Assembly (NCBI GenBank): GCA_035628135.1
Contig: DASPKM010000013.1
Location: 431,105 to 495,104, forward strand
From: DASPKM01 sp035628135
Lineage (GTDB): Bacteria; Bacteroidota; Bacteroidia; Chitinophagales; Chitinophagaceae
Reading direction: 5' to 3'
DNA: 64,000 nt
Made by a program: the position numbers and the translations under genes
Notes under the pieces: model-generated
Database searches by the model: none
Seen by the model: the letters and a program-made list of their open reading frames with translations, nothing else
Told to the model about the DNA's origin: nothing
Part shown: positions 23,059-33,049 of the stretch, piece by piece
How positions within the stretch are numbered: position 1 is the first letter of the stretch
Layout: the number at the start of each line of letters is the position of its first letter

Positions 23059-23145
23059 AAATTTTCCGGGCTTGAAAAAATTACTTCCAGGCGCGGAACA
23101 AGGGATTATTTTTTATAATCGAACCATAATATACCAAGTATAGCC

Positions 23146-25575
23146 ATGATAAGCAATTACCTGAAGATAGCGTTCCGAAACCTGCTGAAATACCGTTTCA
23201 TTTCCTTTATCAATCTTTTCGGGCTCACTGTTGGATTGACCTGCTGCTTCCTGATACTCACATATATTTTACATGAGCTTAGCTACGACAAATACCATAA
23301 AGAACCCGAGAACATCTACCGCGTTACGCGCAGCTTCCGCAATCCTGAAACCGGCGCTCCTTCGCTGAACCTGGGTACCATCGCGCCTCCGTTCGGACCA
23401 TTGTTGCAGAATGATTTCAAAGAAATAAGAACGATTACGCGGCTGCTGCCTAACGGCACTACGCCGATGCGTTACGAAGACAAGATGTTCAACGAACAGA
23501 ACGTATACTTTGCAGATGAGCACCTGTTCGACGTATTTACAGTAGATGTTATAAAAGGAAATCCTCAAAAAGCTTTGACCGATCCGTTTTGTGTAATGCT
23601 TTCTGAAACCGTTGCAAAAAAATATTTCGGTAAGGATGAGCCGCTGAACAAAATGATCAGGATCGATAACAATATCAACCTGAAAGTGACCGGTGTATTC
23701 AAATCGTTCCCGGCTAACACCCATATTCACCCAGAGATCATGGTATCCTTCAACACGCTGAAGGATTCTACGATTTATGGCGAGCAGGCACTGCGCACAA
23801 ACTGGGGCAACAACTCGTTCTTTACTTACTTGCTGATGCCCCCAAATTTCCGTCCCGAAACGATGGAAGCACAGTTCCCCGCTTTCCTGAACAGGCACAT
23901 GCCGCAAAATCCTGAATCGAAATTCAAAACGTCCGACTGGACAGCATTGGCCCTTCAAAAGGTAACCGATATTCACCTGCGTTCGCATACCGATTTTGAA
24001 GCGGAAGAGAACGGCGATATCAAGCGCGTATATGTTTTTTCGGCGATCGCATTGTTCATATTGCTCATCGCCTGCATCAATTATATGAACCTTTCCACCG
24101 CACGTTCTGCACTGCGGGCAAGAGAGATCGGCGTAAGAAAAGTGGTAGGCGCACAAAGAAAAGAGATCATTGCACAGTTCCTCAGCGAATCCATCCTGGT
24201 ATCGTACATGGCGCTGATACTGGCGTTTGCGCTTACCTCGGTCAGCCTGCCCTGGCTGAACCAGCTTTCGGGCCAGACTTTGTCTACCAGCATTTTACTG
24301 AGGTGGGAAGTATTGGTGCCCATTCTGCTGGTGCCTTTTGTAGTAGGCGTTTTATCGGGCATCTATCCCGCATTGTTCATGTCGAGCTTCAGGCCGGTGA
24401 TGGTGTTGAAAGGATTGTTCAAAGCAGGTGGCGGCAATATTTCCTTCCGGCAGGTATTGGTGACCCTGCAGTTCGCCATTTCCATTATACTCATCATCAG
24501 CACCGCGGTTGTGTTTAAGCAATTGCGTTACATGCAGCAAAAATCACTGGGCTTCGATAGAGAACACGTTGTAACGCTTCCTTACAATACAGGATTGGGT
24601 GAACGCTATGAAGCATTCCGCAATGAGCTGCTCGCCAACAGCAATGTTAAGGATGCCGGAAGGTCTTCACGCATTCCCACAGGAAGATTACTGGACGCGA
24701 TGGGTTCTCAAATTGACCGTGGCGATTCTCTGGCCCCAACAAATGCAGACATCAAATACGTTTCGGCAGACCATGATTTTGTCACCACTTATGGCGTGAA
24801 GATAGTGGCCGGCAGAAATTTCTCCCGCGACTTCAGCACCGATACCGGTTCATTTCTTTTGAATGAGGCCGCGGTGAAAGTGCTTGGATTGAAAGGGAAT
24901 GAAGAAGTGATCGGCAAGAACTTCCAATACGGCAACAGGCGCGGCAAGATCATTGGCGTATTCAACGATTTTCATTTCGAGTCCATGCACCAGAAGATCG
25001 TTCCGCTGGTATTGCTGGTGCCGCGTTCTCAAAGCAATTTTGGCAACCTTTCCATCAAGGTTTCAGGCAACAATATACCTGCGGCATTGGGACATATTGA
25101 ATCCACCTGGAAAAAATTCCTGCCCGAAGTGCCTTATCAATATACTTTCCTGGATGAAAATTTCGACAGGCTCTACCAAGCCGAACAAAGGCAGGGGACC
25201 ATCTTTACAGTGTTTGCGTGCATTGCGATCTTCATCGCCTGCCTGGGATTATTCGGGCTGTCGGCCTTTGCCATTACACAACGCATTAAAGAAATAGGCA
25301 TCAGGAAAGTGCTGGGCGCAGATGTGAGCACCATTGTAGCGCTGCTTTCTAAAGATTTCCTGAAACTGGTAGCCATTGCAGCAGTAATTGCCTTTCCTGT
25401 TGCCTGGTATGCCATGAACAACTGGCTCGAGGATTTTGCTTACCGTATCAACATTCCTGTATGGATTTTCGTGGTAGCAGGCATTCTTGCGGCGTTGGTT
25501 GCATTGGCCACCATCAGCTTCCAGGCCATTAAGGCGGCGTTGGCGAACCCTGTGAAGAGTTTGAGAACAGAATGA
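23146..25575 (+). CDS. Permease P1 of the array
   Basis: This 809-residue copy starts MISNYLKIAFRNLLKY, the same opening type as P13. The first coupling motif is REIGVRKVVGA near residue 325 and the second is KEIGIRKVLGA near 714, followed by VSTIVALLSKDFLKLV. The signature of the second periplasmic domain is GVFNDFHFESMHQKI near residue 605, in which N replaces the usual K. The first domain ends with DIHLRSHTDFEAEENGD before the second helix. The start ATG at 23146 follows the 143-base spacer after ATPase 1. Confidence in the product class is high; the exported substrate is unknown. Confidence 0.93.
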   Translation: MISNYLKIAFRNLLKYRFISFINLFGLTVGLTCCFLILTYILHELSYDKYHKEPENIYRVTRSFRNPETGAPSLNLGTIAPPFGPLLQNDFKEIRTITRLLPNGTTPMRYEDKMFNEQNVYFADEHLFDVFTVDVIKGNPQKALTDPFCVMLSETVAKKYFGKDEPLNKMIRIDNNINLKVTGVFKSFPANTHIHPEIMVSFNTLKDSTIYGEQALRTNWGNNSFFTYLLMPPNFRPETMEAQFPAFLNRHMPQNPESKFKTSDWTALALQKVTDIHLRSHTDFEAEENGDIKRVYVFSAIALFILLIACINYMNLSTARSALRAREIGVRKVVGAQRKEIIAQFLSESILVSYMALILAFALTSVSLPWLNQLSGQTLSTSILLRWEVLVPILLVPFVVGVLSGIYPALFMSSFRPVMVLKGLFKAGGGNISFRQVLVTLQFAISIILIISTAVVFKQLRYMQQKSLGFDREHVVTLPYNTGLGERYEAFRNELLANSNVKDAGRSSRIPTGRLLDAMGSQIDRGDSLAPTNADIKYVSADHDFVTTYGVKIVAGRNFSRDFSTDTGSFLLNEAAVKVLGLKGNEEVIGKNFQYGNRRGKIIGVFNDFHFESMHQKIVPLVLLVPRSQSNFGNLSIKVSGNNIPAALGHIESTWKKFLPEVPYQYTFLDENFDRLYQAEQRQGTIFTVFACIAIFIACLGLFGLSAFAITQRIKEIGIRKVLGADVSTIVALLSKDFLKLVAIAAVIAFPVAWYAMNNWLEDFAYRINIPVWIFVVAGILAALVALATISFQAIKAALANPVKSLRTE

Positions 25576-25584
25576 ATAAATGGT

Positions 25585-25615
25585 GAGTGGTGAGTCTGCT
25601 CACAACTCACCACTC
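25585..25615. repeat. Hairpin, GTGAGT family, P1/P2 spacer
   Basis: GAGTGGTGAGT (25585-25595) pairs with ACTCACCACTC (25605-25615) around 9 bases. No T run follows, so a true terminator is unlikely. Confidence 0.7.
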
Positions 25616-25629
25616 CCGTAAAAGATAAA

Positions 25630-28032
25630 ATGTTACTTATGTTTGGCAGCTCCCTTAAAATTCTTGTAAGGAACTTACTCCATCGCAAAGGCTACACATT
25701 TATCAATACGCTGGGATTGGCTATTGGTATGGCAGGTTGTGGCCTGATCGGGTTATACATTCATGAAGAATGGAAGGTAGACCGCTTTCATACCAATGGG
25801 GACAGGATCTACCGCGTAACCACTGATTATACGACCAACACGGGCGATGAAGGACAAATAACGGGCGTAGGCCGTCCGTTGGCGCAGACGATTGCAAGAG
25901 AAGTTCCCGAAGTGGAGAAAGTTGTTCCTATAAGAAGATCGAATTTCCCTATAAAGCATAACAACCAATATTTCTTCCAAAAAACGCTCTATGGTGGCGA
26001 ACACCTGCTGAGCGTTTTTTCTTTTCCCTTGCTGGAAGGCAATGCACAAACGGCACTGAAAGAACCGTACTCGCTGGTAATGAAAAAAAGCGTGGCGCAA
26101 AAGTTCTTCGGAAACCAGCCCGCGCTGGGTAAAACACTTGTAGTGGCCGACAGCCTGAACTTTACCGTTACCGGCATACTGTCCGATGATATTTCATCGC
26201 ACATTGATTTTGATATGATGCTCTCACTGTCCACATTCTATGCAAGGGGCGGCACTTCGACCCAATGGTTTACCTGGGACGAAAACTGCTACGTGATGCT
26301 GAAAGACAAAGCGGACCCCAAACAGGCAGAGCAGAAAATATCGGCCCTGTCCATGCGCCACAACGCAGAACAATACAAGAACAGCGGCTACAATGTAACG
26401 CATAGCCTGGAGCCGGTTCCATCTGTTTACCTATACTCAAAATTGGCTGGCATCAACCGCGCGGCGGGAAGCGGCCGTCAATTGTATATACTGGGATTCA
26501 TTGGGCTGTTTATTTTATTGCTGGCCTGCATCAACTTCATCAACCTTTCTACCGCAAGGCAGGCCGAGCGCGCCAAGGAAGTGGGTGTGCGTAAAACCAT
26601 CGGGGCCGGTTACCGATCGCTGGTAGGCTATTTCATTGCTGAATCATATGTATTGGTGGTGCTTGGCGGATTGGTAGCGATTGCATTGATAGTACTGGCG
26701 CTTCCTTACTTCAATCAACACGTTGAAAAAAATATTTCCGCTTCTGTACTCTGGCAACCGGGTTCGATCATGATGATAATCGGTTTCTTATTGGTTACCG
26801 GGTTGATGGCGGGATGGTACCCGGCCTTGCTGCTGGCCCGCTTCCGTCCCATGCAAACGCTCAAAGGAAACGTGGTAGACCAGAACAAGGGCAGCTATGT
26901 AAGAAAGGGGTTGGTGATCGTGCAGTTTGCCGTTTCGCTGGTGCTTATCATCAGTACCATGGTCACCATGAGGCAACTGCGCTATATGCAGGCCCAGGAA
27001 CTTGGGTTCGACCATGAGCAAATGCTGGTAATAAACACACAAAACGCTCCGTACCAGGAATTAGTAAAAAACTTTACAAGCATTAAAGAATCGATACTTA
27101 GCCTGGCGCCTGTTGTTTCGGTAAGCGCGGCCGCGGGATTACCCGGCAGGAGCGGATGGCAGGGACAATTGGTATGGGCAGCAGACAGACCAAGTGAAGA
27201 GACGCAGACCATGGAAGTAATCCCCGTGGAGCATGACTATGTGAAAACGCTTGGGCTGAAAATTATAAGCGGCCGCGATTATTCAAAGGATTTTTCAACC
27301 GATGCACGGCATGGCATGCTGCTAAATGAACAGGCTTGCAAGGCCTTTGGCTGGAAGCCGGACGAAGCCATAGGCAAGCGCCTAAGCACTTCGGGTATGG
27401 ATAGCGGTTATGTCATCGGCGTAATGGCGGATTTTCACCAGCACGGCCTGCAGAGCCGCATCGGGCCCATAGCGACCTTTATTGCTCCCTATGCCCTGGG
27501 GTACATAGCGGTTAAGTTGAAACCCGGAGACGTAAGCAGCACAGTGCAGCAAATAGAAAAGTATTGGAAATCGAAGTTCCCGGGATATTCCTTCGACTAC
27601 TTCTTCCTGGACGATGATTTCAACATGCAGTACAAGGCTGAGCAACGCATTTCAACCACTTTCAGTTTGTTCTCCTTACTGGCGGTATTTATCGCCTGTC
27701 TTGGATTGTTCGCGTTGGCAACGTTCATGGCCGAGCGCCGTAAGAAAGAAGTAGGCATCCGGAAGGTATTGGGCGCTTCTGTTGCAAATGTTACCGCATT
27801 ATTATCCAAAGATTTTTTAAAGCTGGTGCTTTTTGCCAATGTTATTGCATGGCCTGTAGGATGGTGGGTAATGGACCGCTGGCTGCAGGACTATGAATAC
27901 CGCATTGGCCTTAACTGGAAATTGTTTTTGCTGGCAGGCATCGGATCAATACTGATAGCGCTGCTTACCATCAGCTTCCAGGCAATTAAAGCAGCACTGG
28001 CCAATCCTGTGAAGAGCCTGAGAACCGAGTGA
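25630..28032 (+). CDS. Permease P2 of the array
   Basis: This 800-residue copy begins MLLMFGSSLKILVRNLL; a start at the second ATG (25639) is equally possible. It departs from the consensus in several places: EEWKVDRFH replaces the usual ELSYDxFH after the first helix, and the motif in the second periplasmic domain reads GVMADFHQHGLQSRI instead of KDFHFxSL. P13 has a similar FHQ..LQ variant, so these two may form a subgroup. The first coupling motif (KEVGVRKTIGA) lies near residue 315. The second periplasmic part begins after HEQMLVINTQNAP. Confidence 0.92.
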   Translation: MLLMFGSSLKILVRNLLHRKGYTFINTLGLAIGMAGCGLIGLYIHEEWKVDRFHTNGDRIYRVTTDYTTNTGDEGQITGVGRPLAQTIAREVPEVEKVVPIRRSNFPIKHNNQYFFQKTLYGGEHLLSVFSFPLLEGNAQTALKEPYSLVMKKSVAQKFFGNQPALGKTLVVADSLNFTVTGILSDDISSHIDFDMMLSLSTFYARGGTSTQWFTWDENCYVMLKDKADPKQAEQKISALSMRHNAEQYKNSGYNVTHSLEPVPSVYLYSKLAGINRAAGSGRQLYILGFIGLFILLLACINFINLSTARQAERAKEVGVRKTIGAGYRSLVGYFIAESYVLVVLGGLVAIALIVLALPYFNQHVEKNISASVLWQPGSIMMIIGFLLVTGLMAGWYPALLLARFRPMQTLKGNVVDQNKGSYVRKGLVIVQFAVSLVLIISTMVTMRQLRYMQAQELGFDHEQMLVINTQNAPYQELVKNFTSIKESILSLAPVVSVSAAAGLPGRSGWQGQLVWAADRPSEETQTMEVIPVEHDYVKTLGLKIISGRDYSKDFSTDARHGMLLNEQACKAFGWKPDEAIGKRLSTSGMDSGYVIGVMADFHQHGLQSRIGPIATFIAPYALGYIAVKLKPGDVSSTVQQIEKYWKSKFPGYSFDYFFLDDDFNMQYKAEQRISTTFSLFSLLAVFIACLGLFALATFMAERRKKEVGIRKVLGASVANVTALLSKDFLKLVLFANVIAWPVGWWVMDRWLQDYEYRIGLNWKLFLLAGIGSILIALLTISFQAIKAALANPVKSLRTE

Positions 28033-28034
28033 GT

Positions 28035-28057
28035 TGTGAGTGGCAAGTAAGCTCACA
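28035..28057. repeat. Weak hairpin, GTGAGT family, P2/P3 spacer
   Basis: TGTGAG (28035-28040) and CTCACA (28052-28057) flank GTGAGTGG-like words. It appears to be a decayed member of the family seen in the P1/P2 spacer. Confidence 0.45.
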
Positions 28058-28089
28058 GCCAACCTTTGACGATAAAACCTAATAAGAAA

Positions 28090-30513
28090 ATGTTTAAGAA
28101 CTATCTGAAAACCGCGTGGCGTAATCTTACAAGGCATAAAGGCTTTACCACTATCAACCTGTTTGGGTTGACCATTGGCCTTACCGGTTGTATGATCATC
28201 GCATTGTTTGTGTGGGATGAATTGCAATTTGATAAAAGCATTCCCGGGGGACAGTACGTTTACCGTGTGTACGAAGAAAGAAATGACGACGGCAACATTA
28301 CTTACGGCGCTCCCGTTCCGCCTATGTACGCTACCTTCCTGGAACAACAGTACCCAGAGGTAGACACCACGGTGAGGATACTCATGAGCCTGGACAAATT
28401 CCTGTTTGAAGTAGGACAGAAAAGCGCATACGAAGAAAAGGGCTGGTTTGTTGAATCTTCTTTCTTCCAGGTATTTCCGTTGAAATTCCTGAAAGGTGAT
28501 GCATCTACTGCATTAAACGCACCCAATACGATAGTAATATCCGAGGACCTGGCTAAAAGATATTTTGGCAATGAAGACCCCATCAATAAAATTGTTTCAA
28601 TCGATAAGGACACCTTGACCGTAAAGGGCGTGCTGGCCAAATTGCCAAAGCACTTCCACCTCGATTTCAGCTACCTGATGTCCCTGCCTACCGCGGGCAT
28701 TGAACCTGCAAGAATGGAAAGGTGGACGTGGCACCAGTTCTTTACTTATATCAAGCTGAAGCCTGGCACGGATGTAAAGCAGCTGCAGCAAAAATTCCAG
28801 ACGCACGTAAAGACGGTGATCCACCCGCAAAATAACCTGGTGGGCAACTCCTACCTCCCCTTCTTTCAACACTTGTATGATGTGCACCTCAAATCGGCTG
28901 ATTTCATTTATGACAGGGCCGTACGCGGTAATCAATCGTATGTAAAGGCGCTGACCATTATCGCCTTGTTCGTATTGGCCATTGCCTGCTTCAACTTCAT
29001 TAACCTGGCAACGGCAAGGTCATTCAAGCGTGCAAAAGAAATTGGTGTGAGAAAAGTAGTGGGCGCGGACCGCAAGCAACTCGTATTGCAGTTCATTGGA
29101 GAAACCATCTTGTTGTCGCTGCTTTCGGTAGTGGTAGCCACCATCGCTGCTTCGTTGCTGGTGCCGGTGCTGAACAATTTCGCGGATAAATCGATTGAAT
29201 TCAATCCTATAACCAATCCCGTGCTTGCATTGATGCTGCTGGCGGGCGGTGTTGCCATAGGCATCCTGGCCGGTATTTATCCCGCCATGGTATTGTCTGG
29301 CTTCCAGCCCATCACTGTGTTGAAGAATATGAAGCTGGTGGGCAGCGGCTCGCACGTTCCCTGGCTAAGGCAGGGATTGGTAGTAATACAGTTTGCTTTG
29401 TCTGCGCTGCTGATCGTTTCCGCGATCATCGTGTACAAGCAAACCAACTACATGAACAACAAAGACCTTGGTTTTAATAAAGAGCAGATCATTTATTTCC
29501 AGCTAAGGCAAGGTGTTACGGAAAGGCTCGATGCCTTTAAACAAGAATTGTTACAAAATTCCGGGGTGGTTTCCGTTACCTCGGGTTATGGCCTGCCGGG
29601 CGACCAGTTTGCCGGTGATGGCGTGATTGTACCAGGACCAGAGGGAGAGAAAGAACATGGCACTACCCTGTTTATCGGGGACCATGATTATATCAAGACT
29701 CTCGGATTAAGATTAATAGCGGGCAGGGATTTTTCCAGGAATATGTCTACCGATGTAAACGAAGCCTTCATCATCAATGAAACCGCGGTAAAAGAATTTG
29801 GCTTCGGCACACCCGAAAAAGCATTGGGCCAGCGATTGTATTGGAACGAATGGTCGCCGGCAGATACGCTCAATCCAGTAAAGAAAGGAAAAGTGATTGG
29901 CGTGATACAGGATTTCCATTACAAGAGCCTCCACGAAAAGGTATCATCGTTTGTAATACAGCTTTACCCGCAGGTAACTTTTAAAGTAGCCGCCAAGCTG
30001 AAAACCGCCGACATACAAGGCGCCATTGCGCACATTACCAATGTATGGAACAAGTTTTCGCCGGGATACCCGCTGGACTATAAGTTCATGGACGATACCT
30101 ATGGCAAGATGTACAAGAGCGAGGAAAAACTCGCCAGCCTGCTTTGGATATTCACCATTATGGCAATTGTGGTGGGCTGCATGGGATTGTTCGGACTGGC
30201 AGCCTTTAGTGCAGAGCAGCGCGTAAAGGAAATCGGTATCAGAAAGGTGTTAGGCGCAAGCGTATTGAATATAATGGGATTGCTTTCTAAAAATTTCGTG
30301 ATGCTGGTATTGATCGCATCATTGATAGCCTTCCCCATTGCATGGTGGGCGATGAACAACTGGTTAGAGGACTTCCCCTACAGGGTTGCCATCAGCTGGT
30401 GGGTGTTTGGTATTGCCGTAGTGGCTGCATTGCTGGTGGCATTGATCACGATAAGTTTTCAGTCCATTAAAGCAGCTACCACGAACCCGGTGAAAAGTTT
30501 GAGGACAGAGTGA
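28090..30513 (+). CDS. Permease P3 of the array
   Basis: This copy has 807 residues from the ATG at 28090 (MFKNYLKTAWRNLTRHKG). An in-frame TTG eight codons upstream is not used in this annotation because every other member starts within a few residues of the KxAxRNL motif. The post-helix motif is DELQFDKS, lacking the usual FH. Coupling motifs are KEIGVRKVVGA near 315 and KEIGIRKVLGA near 712, the latter followed by IMGLLSKNFVMLV, in which N replaces the D of SKDF. The second periplasmic motif is GVIQDFHYKSLHEKV. The tail reads KAATTNPVKSLRTE. Confidence 0.92.
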   Translation: MFKNYLKTAWRNLTRHKGFTTINLFGLTIGLTGCMIIALFVWDELQFDKSIPGGQYVYRVYEERNDDGNITYGAPVPPMYATFLEQQYPEVDTTVRILMSLDKFLFEVGQKSAYEEKGWFVESSFFQVFPLKFLKGDASTALNAPNTIVISEDLAKRYFGNEDPINKIVSIDKDTLTVKGVLAKLPKHFHLDFSYLMSLPTAGIEPARMERWTWHQFFTYIKLKPGTDVKQLQQKFQTHVKTVIHPQNNLVGNSYLPFFQHLYDVHLKSADFIYDRAVRGNQSYVKALTIIALFVLAIACFNFINLATARSFKRAKEIGVRKVVGADRKQLVLQFIGETILLSLLSVVVATIAASLLVPVLNNFADKSIEFNPITNPVLALMLLAGGVAIGILAGIYPAMVLSGFQPITVLKNMKLVGSGSHVPWLRQGLVVIQFALSALLIVSAIIVYKQTNYMNNKDLGFNKEQIIYFQLRQGVTERLDAFKQELLQNSGVVSVTSGYGLPGDQFAGDGVIVPGPEGEKEHGTTLFIGDHDYIKTLGLRLIAGRDFSRNMSTDVNEAFIINETAVKEFGFGTPEKALGQRLYWNEWSPADTLNPVKKGKVIGVIQDFHYKSLHEKVSSFVIQLYPQVTFKVAAKLKTADIQGAIAHITNVWNKFSPGYPLDYKFMDDTYGKMYKSEEKLASLLWIFTIMAIVVGCMGLFGLAAFSAEQRVKEIGIRKVLGASVLNIMGLLSKNFVMLVLIASLIAFPIAWWAMNNWLEDFPYRVAISWWVFGIAVVAALLVALITISFQSIKAATTNPVKSLRTE

Positions 30514-30524
30514 ATTGTGCGTGG

Positions 30525-30571
30525 TGAATGGTGAGTGGCAAGTGTACTCACAACTCATCACTCACCATTCA
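30525..30571. repeat. Hairpin, GTGAGT family, P3/P4 spacer
   Basis: TGAATGGTGAGT (30525-30536) pairs with ACTCACCATTCA (30560-30571). The 23-base loop contains further GTGTACTCACAACTCATC words that can form alternative pairs. Confidence 0.7.
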
Positions 30572-30596
30572 TCATTCACGGTAAAACTAAACAATA

Positions 30597-33005
30597 ATGT
30601 TTCGCAACTATTTTAAGACCGCTTTCCGCAACCTGCTTAGGAACAAAGGCTATGCGGCCATCAATATCGTAGGGCTTGCAGTAGGCATCGCTGCCTGTTT
30701 ATTGATATTCCTGGTAGTGCAGTTTGAATTAAGCTTCGATAATTTCCATAAGAACAACAATATCTACCGCGTAGTATCGGAGTTTAAAACGCCCGATGGA
30801 GTTTTTCACAGCTCGGGGGCTCCCTTTCCGGTTGGACCGGCATTGCGCATGGACTACCCGCAATTGAAAAAAGTTGCCAATATACTGGGCAGCGGCAATG
30901 ACCAGGTTACCGTGGAGCAGGCAGGAAAAGAACCCAAAAAATTCCTGGAAGAAAGAAGCGTATTCTTTGCCGAGCCCGAGATATTCGAAGTCTTCCACTT
31001 CCCGATGCTGGCAGGCGATCCCAGGACCCTGAAGGATCCCAATACCGCCTTGCTTACGCAGTCGGCCGCCGAGCGTTATTTCGGCGATTGGAAATCCGCC
31101 ATCGGTAAAACCATCAAATACGAGAATGATGAGGTTTTGAAGATCACCGGCATCCTGCAAAATGTTCCGGCCAATTCAGACTTTCCTTTCCAGGTGGTAG
31201 CCTCTTATGCAACGCTGAAAAATTTGCACTATGGCAGGAACATGCAGGATTGGGTGAGTACTTTCAGCCAGGCATACTGCTTTGTAGTACTGCCCGATAA
31301 CCTGAAGCCTTCACAATTCAACAAAGACCTCGCGGCATTTGTAAAAAAGTATAAGCCCGCAGAATATGTGAATGATGGATTGATCCTGCAACCATTGTCC
31401 GAAATGCACTTCGACGACAGGTTTGGCAACTATAGCGGACGCACTTTTAGCAAGGACCTCATTACCGCATTGACGCTGATCGGTATCTTCCTGTTGGTAA
31501 TTGCCTGTGTAAACTTCGTGAACCTGGCCACTGCGCAGGCGGTAAACCGTTCAAAGGAAGTTGGTGTAAGAAAGGTAATGGGAAGCAACCGCATGCAACT
31601 TGCCGCGCAGTTCCTGGGCGAGACCGCATTGATCACCGTATTTGCAGTGATCACCGCCTTGGTTATTGCTACACTGGTGCTCCCATTGCTGAACCAATTG
31701 CTTCGCCTGAAACTGAGCATGGGCCTGCTGGCCAATCCCGCCATTATTTTATTCCTGGTCATAACCACGCTGGTGGTGACAGTGCTGTCAGGGCTTTATC
31801 CTGCAATGGTCTTATCAAGCTTCAATCCTATTACCGCTTTGAAGAGCAGGATCACGCCAAAGATGGTTGGCGGCATTTCGCTGCGCAGGGGACTGGTGGT
31901 GTTGCAATTTGCGATTGCACAGGTACTCATCATCGGCATGATGATCGTGGTAAGCCAGATGGATTATTTCAGGAATGCTTCGCTGGGATTCGATAAGGAT
32001 GCTATTGTGAACGTAACGATTCCCGGCGATAGCGTCAGCCGTACTAAGTTCAATGCTTTGCGCAACCAATTGGCCGCATTGCCCGGTATAAAAAAATTAA
32101 CGTTCAGCTATGCCAGTCCCTCGGATAATGGAAACTGGAGCAGCGATTTCAAGTTCAACCATTCTACCAAATCAACCGAGTTCAGCGCTAATTTAAAATG
32201 GGCCGATGTAGATTATTTCAAGACCTATAACCTGCAATTCGTTGCAGGCAGGCCTTACTACGAAAGCGACACCGTTCGTGAATTCGTGGTGAATGAAACG
32301 CTGGCGAAAAAGCTCGGCTTCACCAATCCTCAGGACATAATCGGGAAGCAAATGGATCTTTGGGACGGTGAAATGGTAGCTCCCGTTGTAGGTGTTGTAA
32401 AAGATTTTCATGTTAACTCCCTCCGTGATCCCATAACCGCGGTGGCTATGGGACCGTGGAAGGACCTGTACCGCCAGATAGGCATTAAGGTAGATGCAAA
32501 AACCGCAACGCAGACCCTGGCACAAATAGAAAACATCTGGAACGATACTTATCCTGACTATGTGTACCAGATGCAGTTCCTGGATGAAAAGATCAATAAT
32601 TTCTACAGGCAGGAAAACCAGTTGTCGCAGCTGTATAAAATCTTTGCGGCCATCGCTATTTTCATTTCCTGTCTTGGATTATACGGGCTCGTTTCGTTCA
32701 TGGCCGTTCAGCGCACCAAGGAAGTGGGTATTCGCAAGGTGTTGGGCGCCACCGTGGGAAGGATCGTGTTCCTTTTCTCGAAAGAATTTACGTTGTTGAT
32801 CGGCATTGCCTTCCTGATTGCAGGACCGGTAGCTTATTTCATTATGCATGGATGGCTGGAGAACTTCACGTTCCGCATCAAACTGGGTGCGAGCATTTTT
32901 GTTGCAGCCATCCTGCTTTCGGTTCTCATAGCATGGGCAACCGTGGGTTACAGGGCTGTGAAGGCAGCGCTGGCGAATCCGGTGAAGAGTTTAAGAACAG
33001 AATGA
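30597..33005 (+). CDS. Permease P4 of the array
   Basis: This 802-residue copy opens MFRNYFKTAFRNLLRNKGYAA, closely like P5, its neighbour, although the codons differ widely. It is atypical near the end: the usual LLSKDFLKLV after the second coupling motif is FLFSKEFTLLIG, the last helices lack the AYR..I.WWVF block and read FRIKLGASIFVAAI, and the loop before the tail is VGYRAVKAALAN. The second periplasmic motif is GVVKDFHVNSLRDPI. The first coupling motif (KEVGVRKVMGS, near 319) ends in S instead of A. It could be specialised in how it contacts the ATPase (inference). Confidence 0.92.
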   Translation: MFRNYFKTAFRNLLRNKGYAAINIVGLAVGIAACLLIFLVVQFELSFDNFHKNNNIYRVVSEFKTPDGVFHSSGAPFPVGPALRMDYPQLKKVANILGSGNDQVTVEQAGKEPKKFLEERSVFFAEPEIFEVFHFPMLAGDPRTLKDPNTALLTQSAAERYFGDWKSAIGKTIKYENDEVLKITGILQNVPANSDFPFQVVASYATLKNLHYGRNMQDWVSTFSQAYCFVVLPDNLKPSQFNKDLAAFVKKYKPAEYVNDGLILQPLSEMHFDDRFGNYSGRTFSKDLITALTLIGIFLLVIACVNFVNLATAQAVNRSKEVGVRKVMGSNRMQLAAQFLGETALITVFAVITALVIATLVLPLLNQLLRLKLSMGLLANPAIILFLVITTLVVTVLSGLYPAMVLSSFNPITALKSRITPKMVGGISLRRGLVVLQFAIAQVLIIGMMIVVSQMDYFRNASLGFDKDAIVNVTIPGDSVSRTKFNALRNQLAALPGIKKLTFSYASPSDNGNWSSDFKFNHSTKSTEFSANLKWADVDYFKTYNLQFVAGRPYYESDTVREFVVNETLAKKLGFTNPQDIIGKQMDLWDGEMVAPVVGVVKDFHVNSLRDPITAVAMGPWKDLYRQIGIKVDAKTATQTLAQIENIWNDTYPDYVYQMQFLDEKINNFYRQENQLSQLYKIFAAIAIFISCLGLYGLVSFMAVQRTKEVGIRKVLGATVGRIVFLFSKEFTLLIGIAFLIAGPVAYFIMHGWLENFTFRIKLGASIFVAAILLSVLIAWATVGYRAVKAALANPVKSLRTE

Positions 33006-33049
33006 ATTGTGAGTGGGGAGTTGGGAGTAAACGATAAAAACCTGAGAAC

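Noticed and set aside
23269..24156. Long minus-strand open frame opposite permease P1 (295 codons)
   Set aside because: Antisense to a well-supported permease with no recognisable motif.
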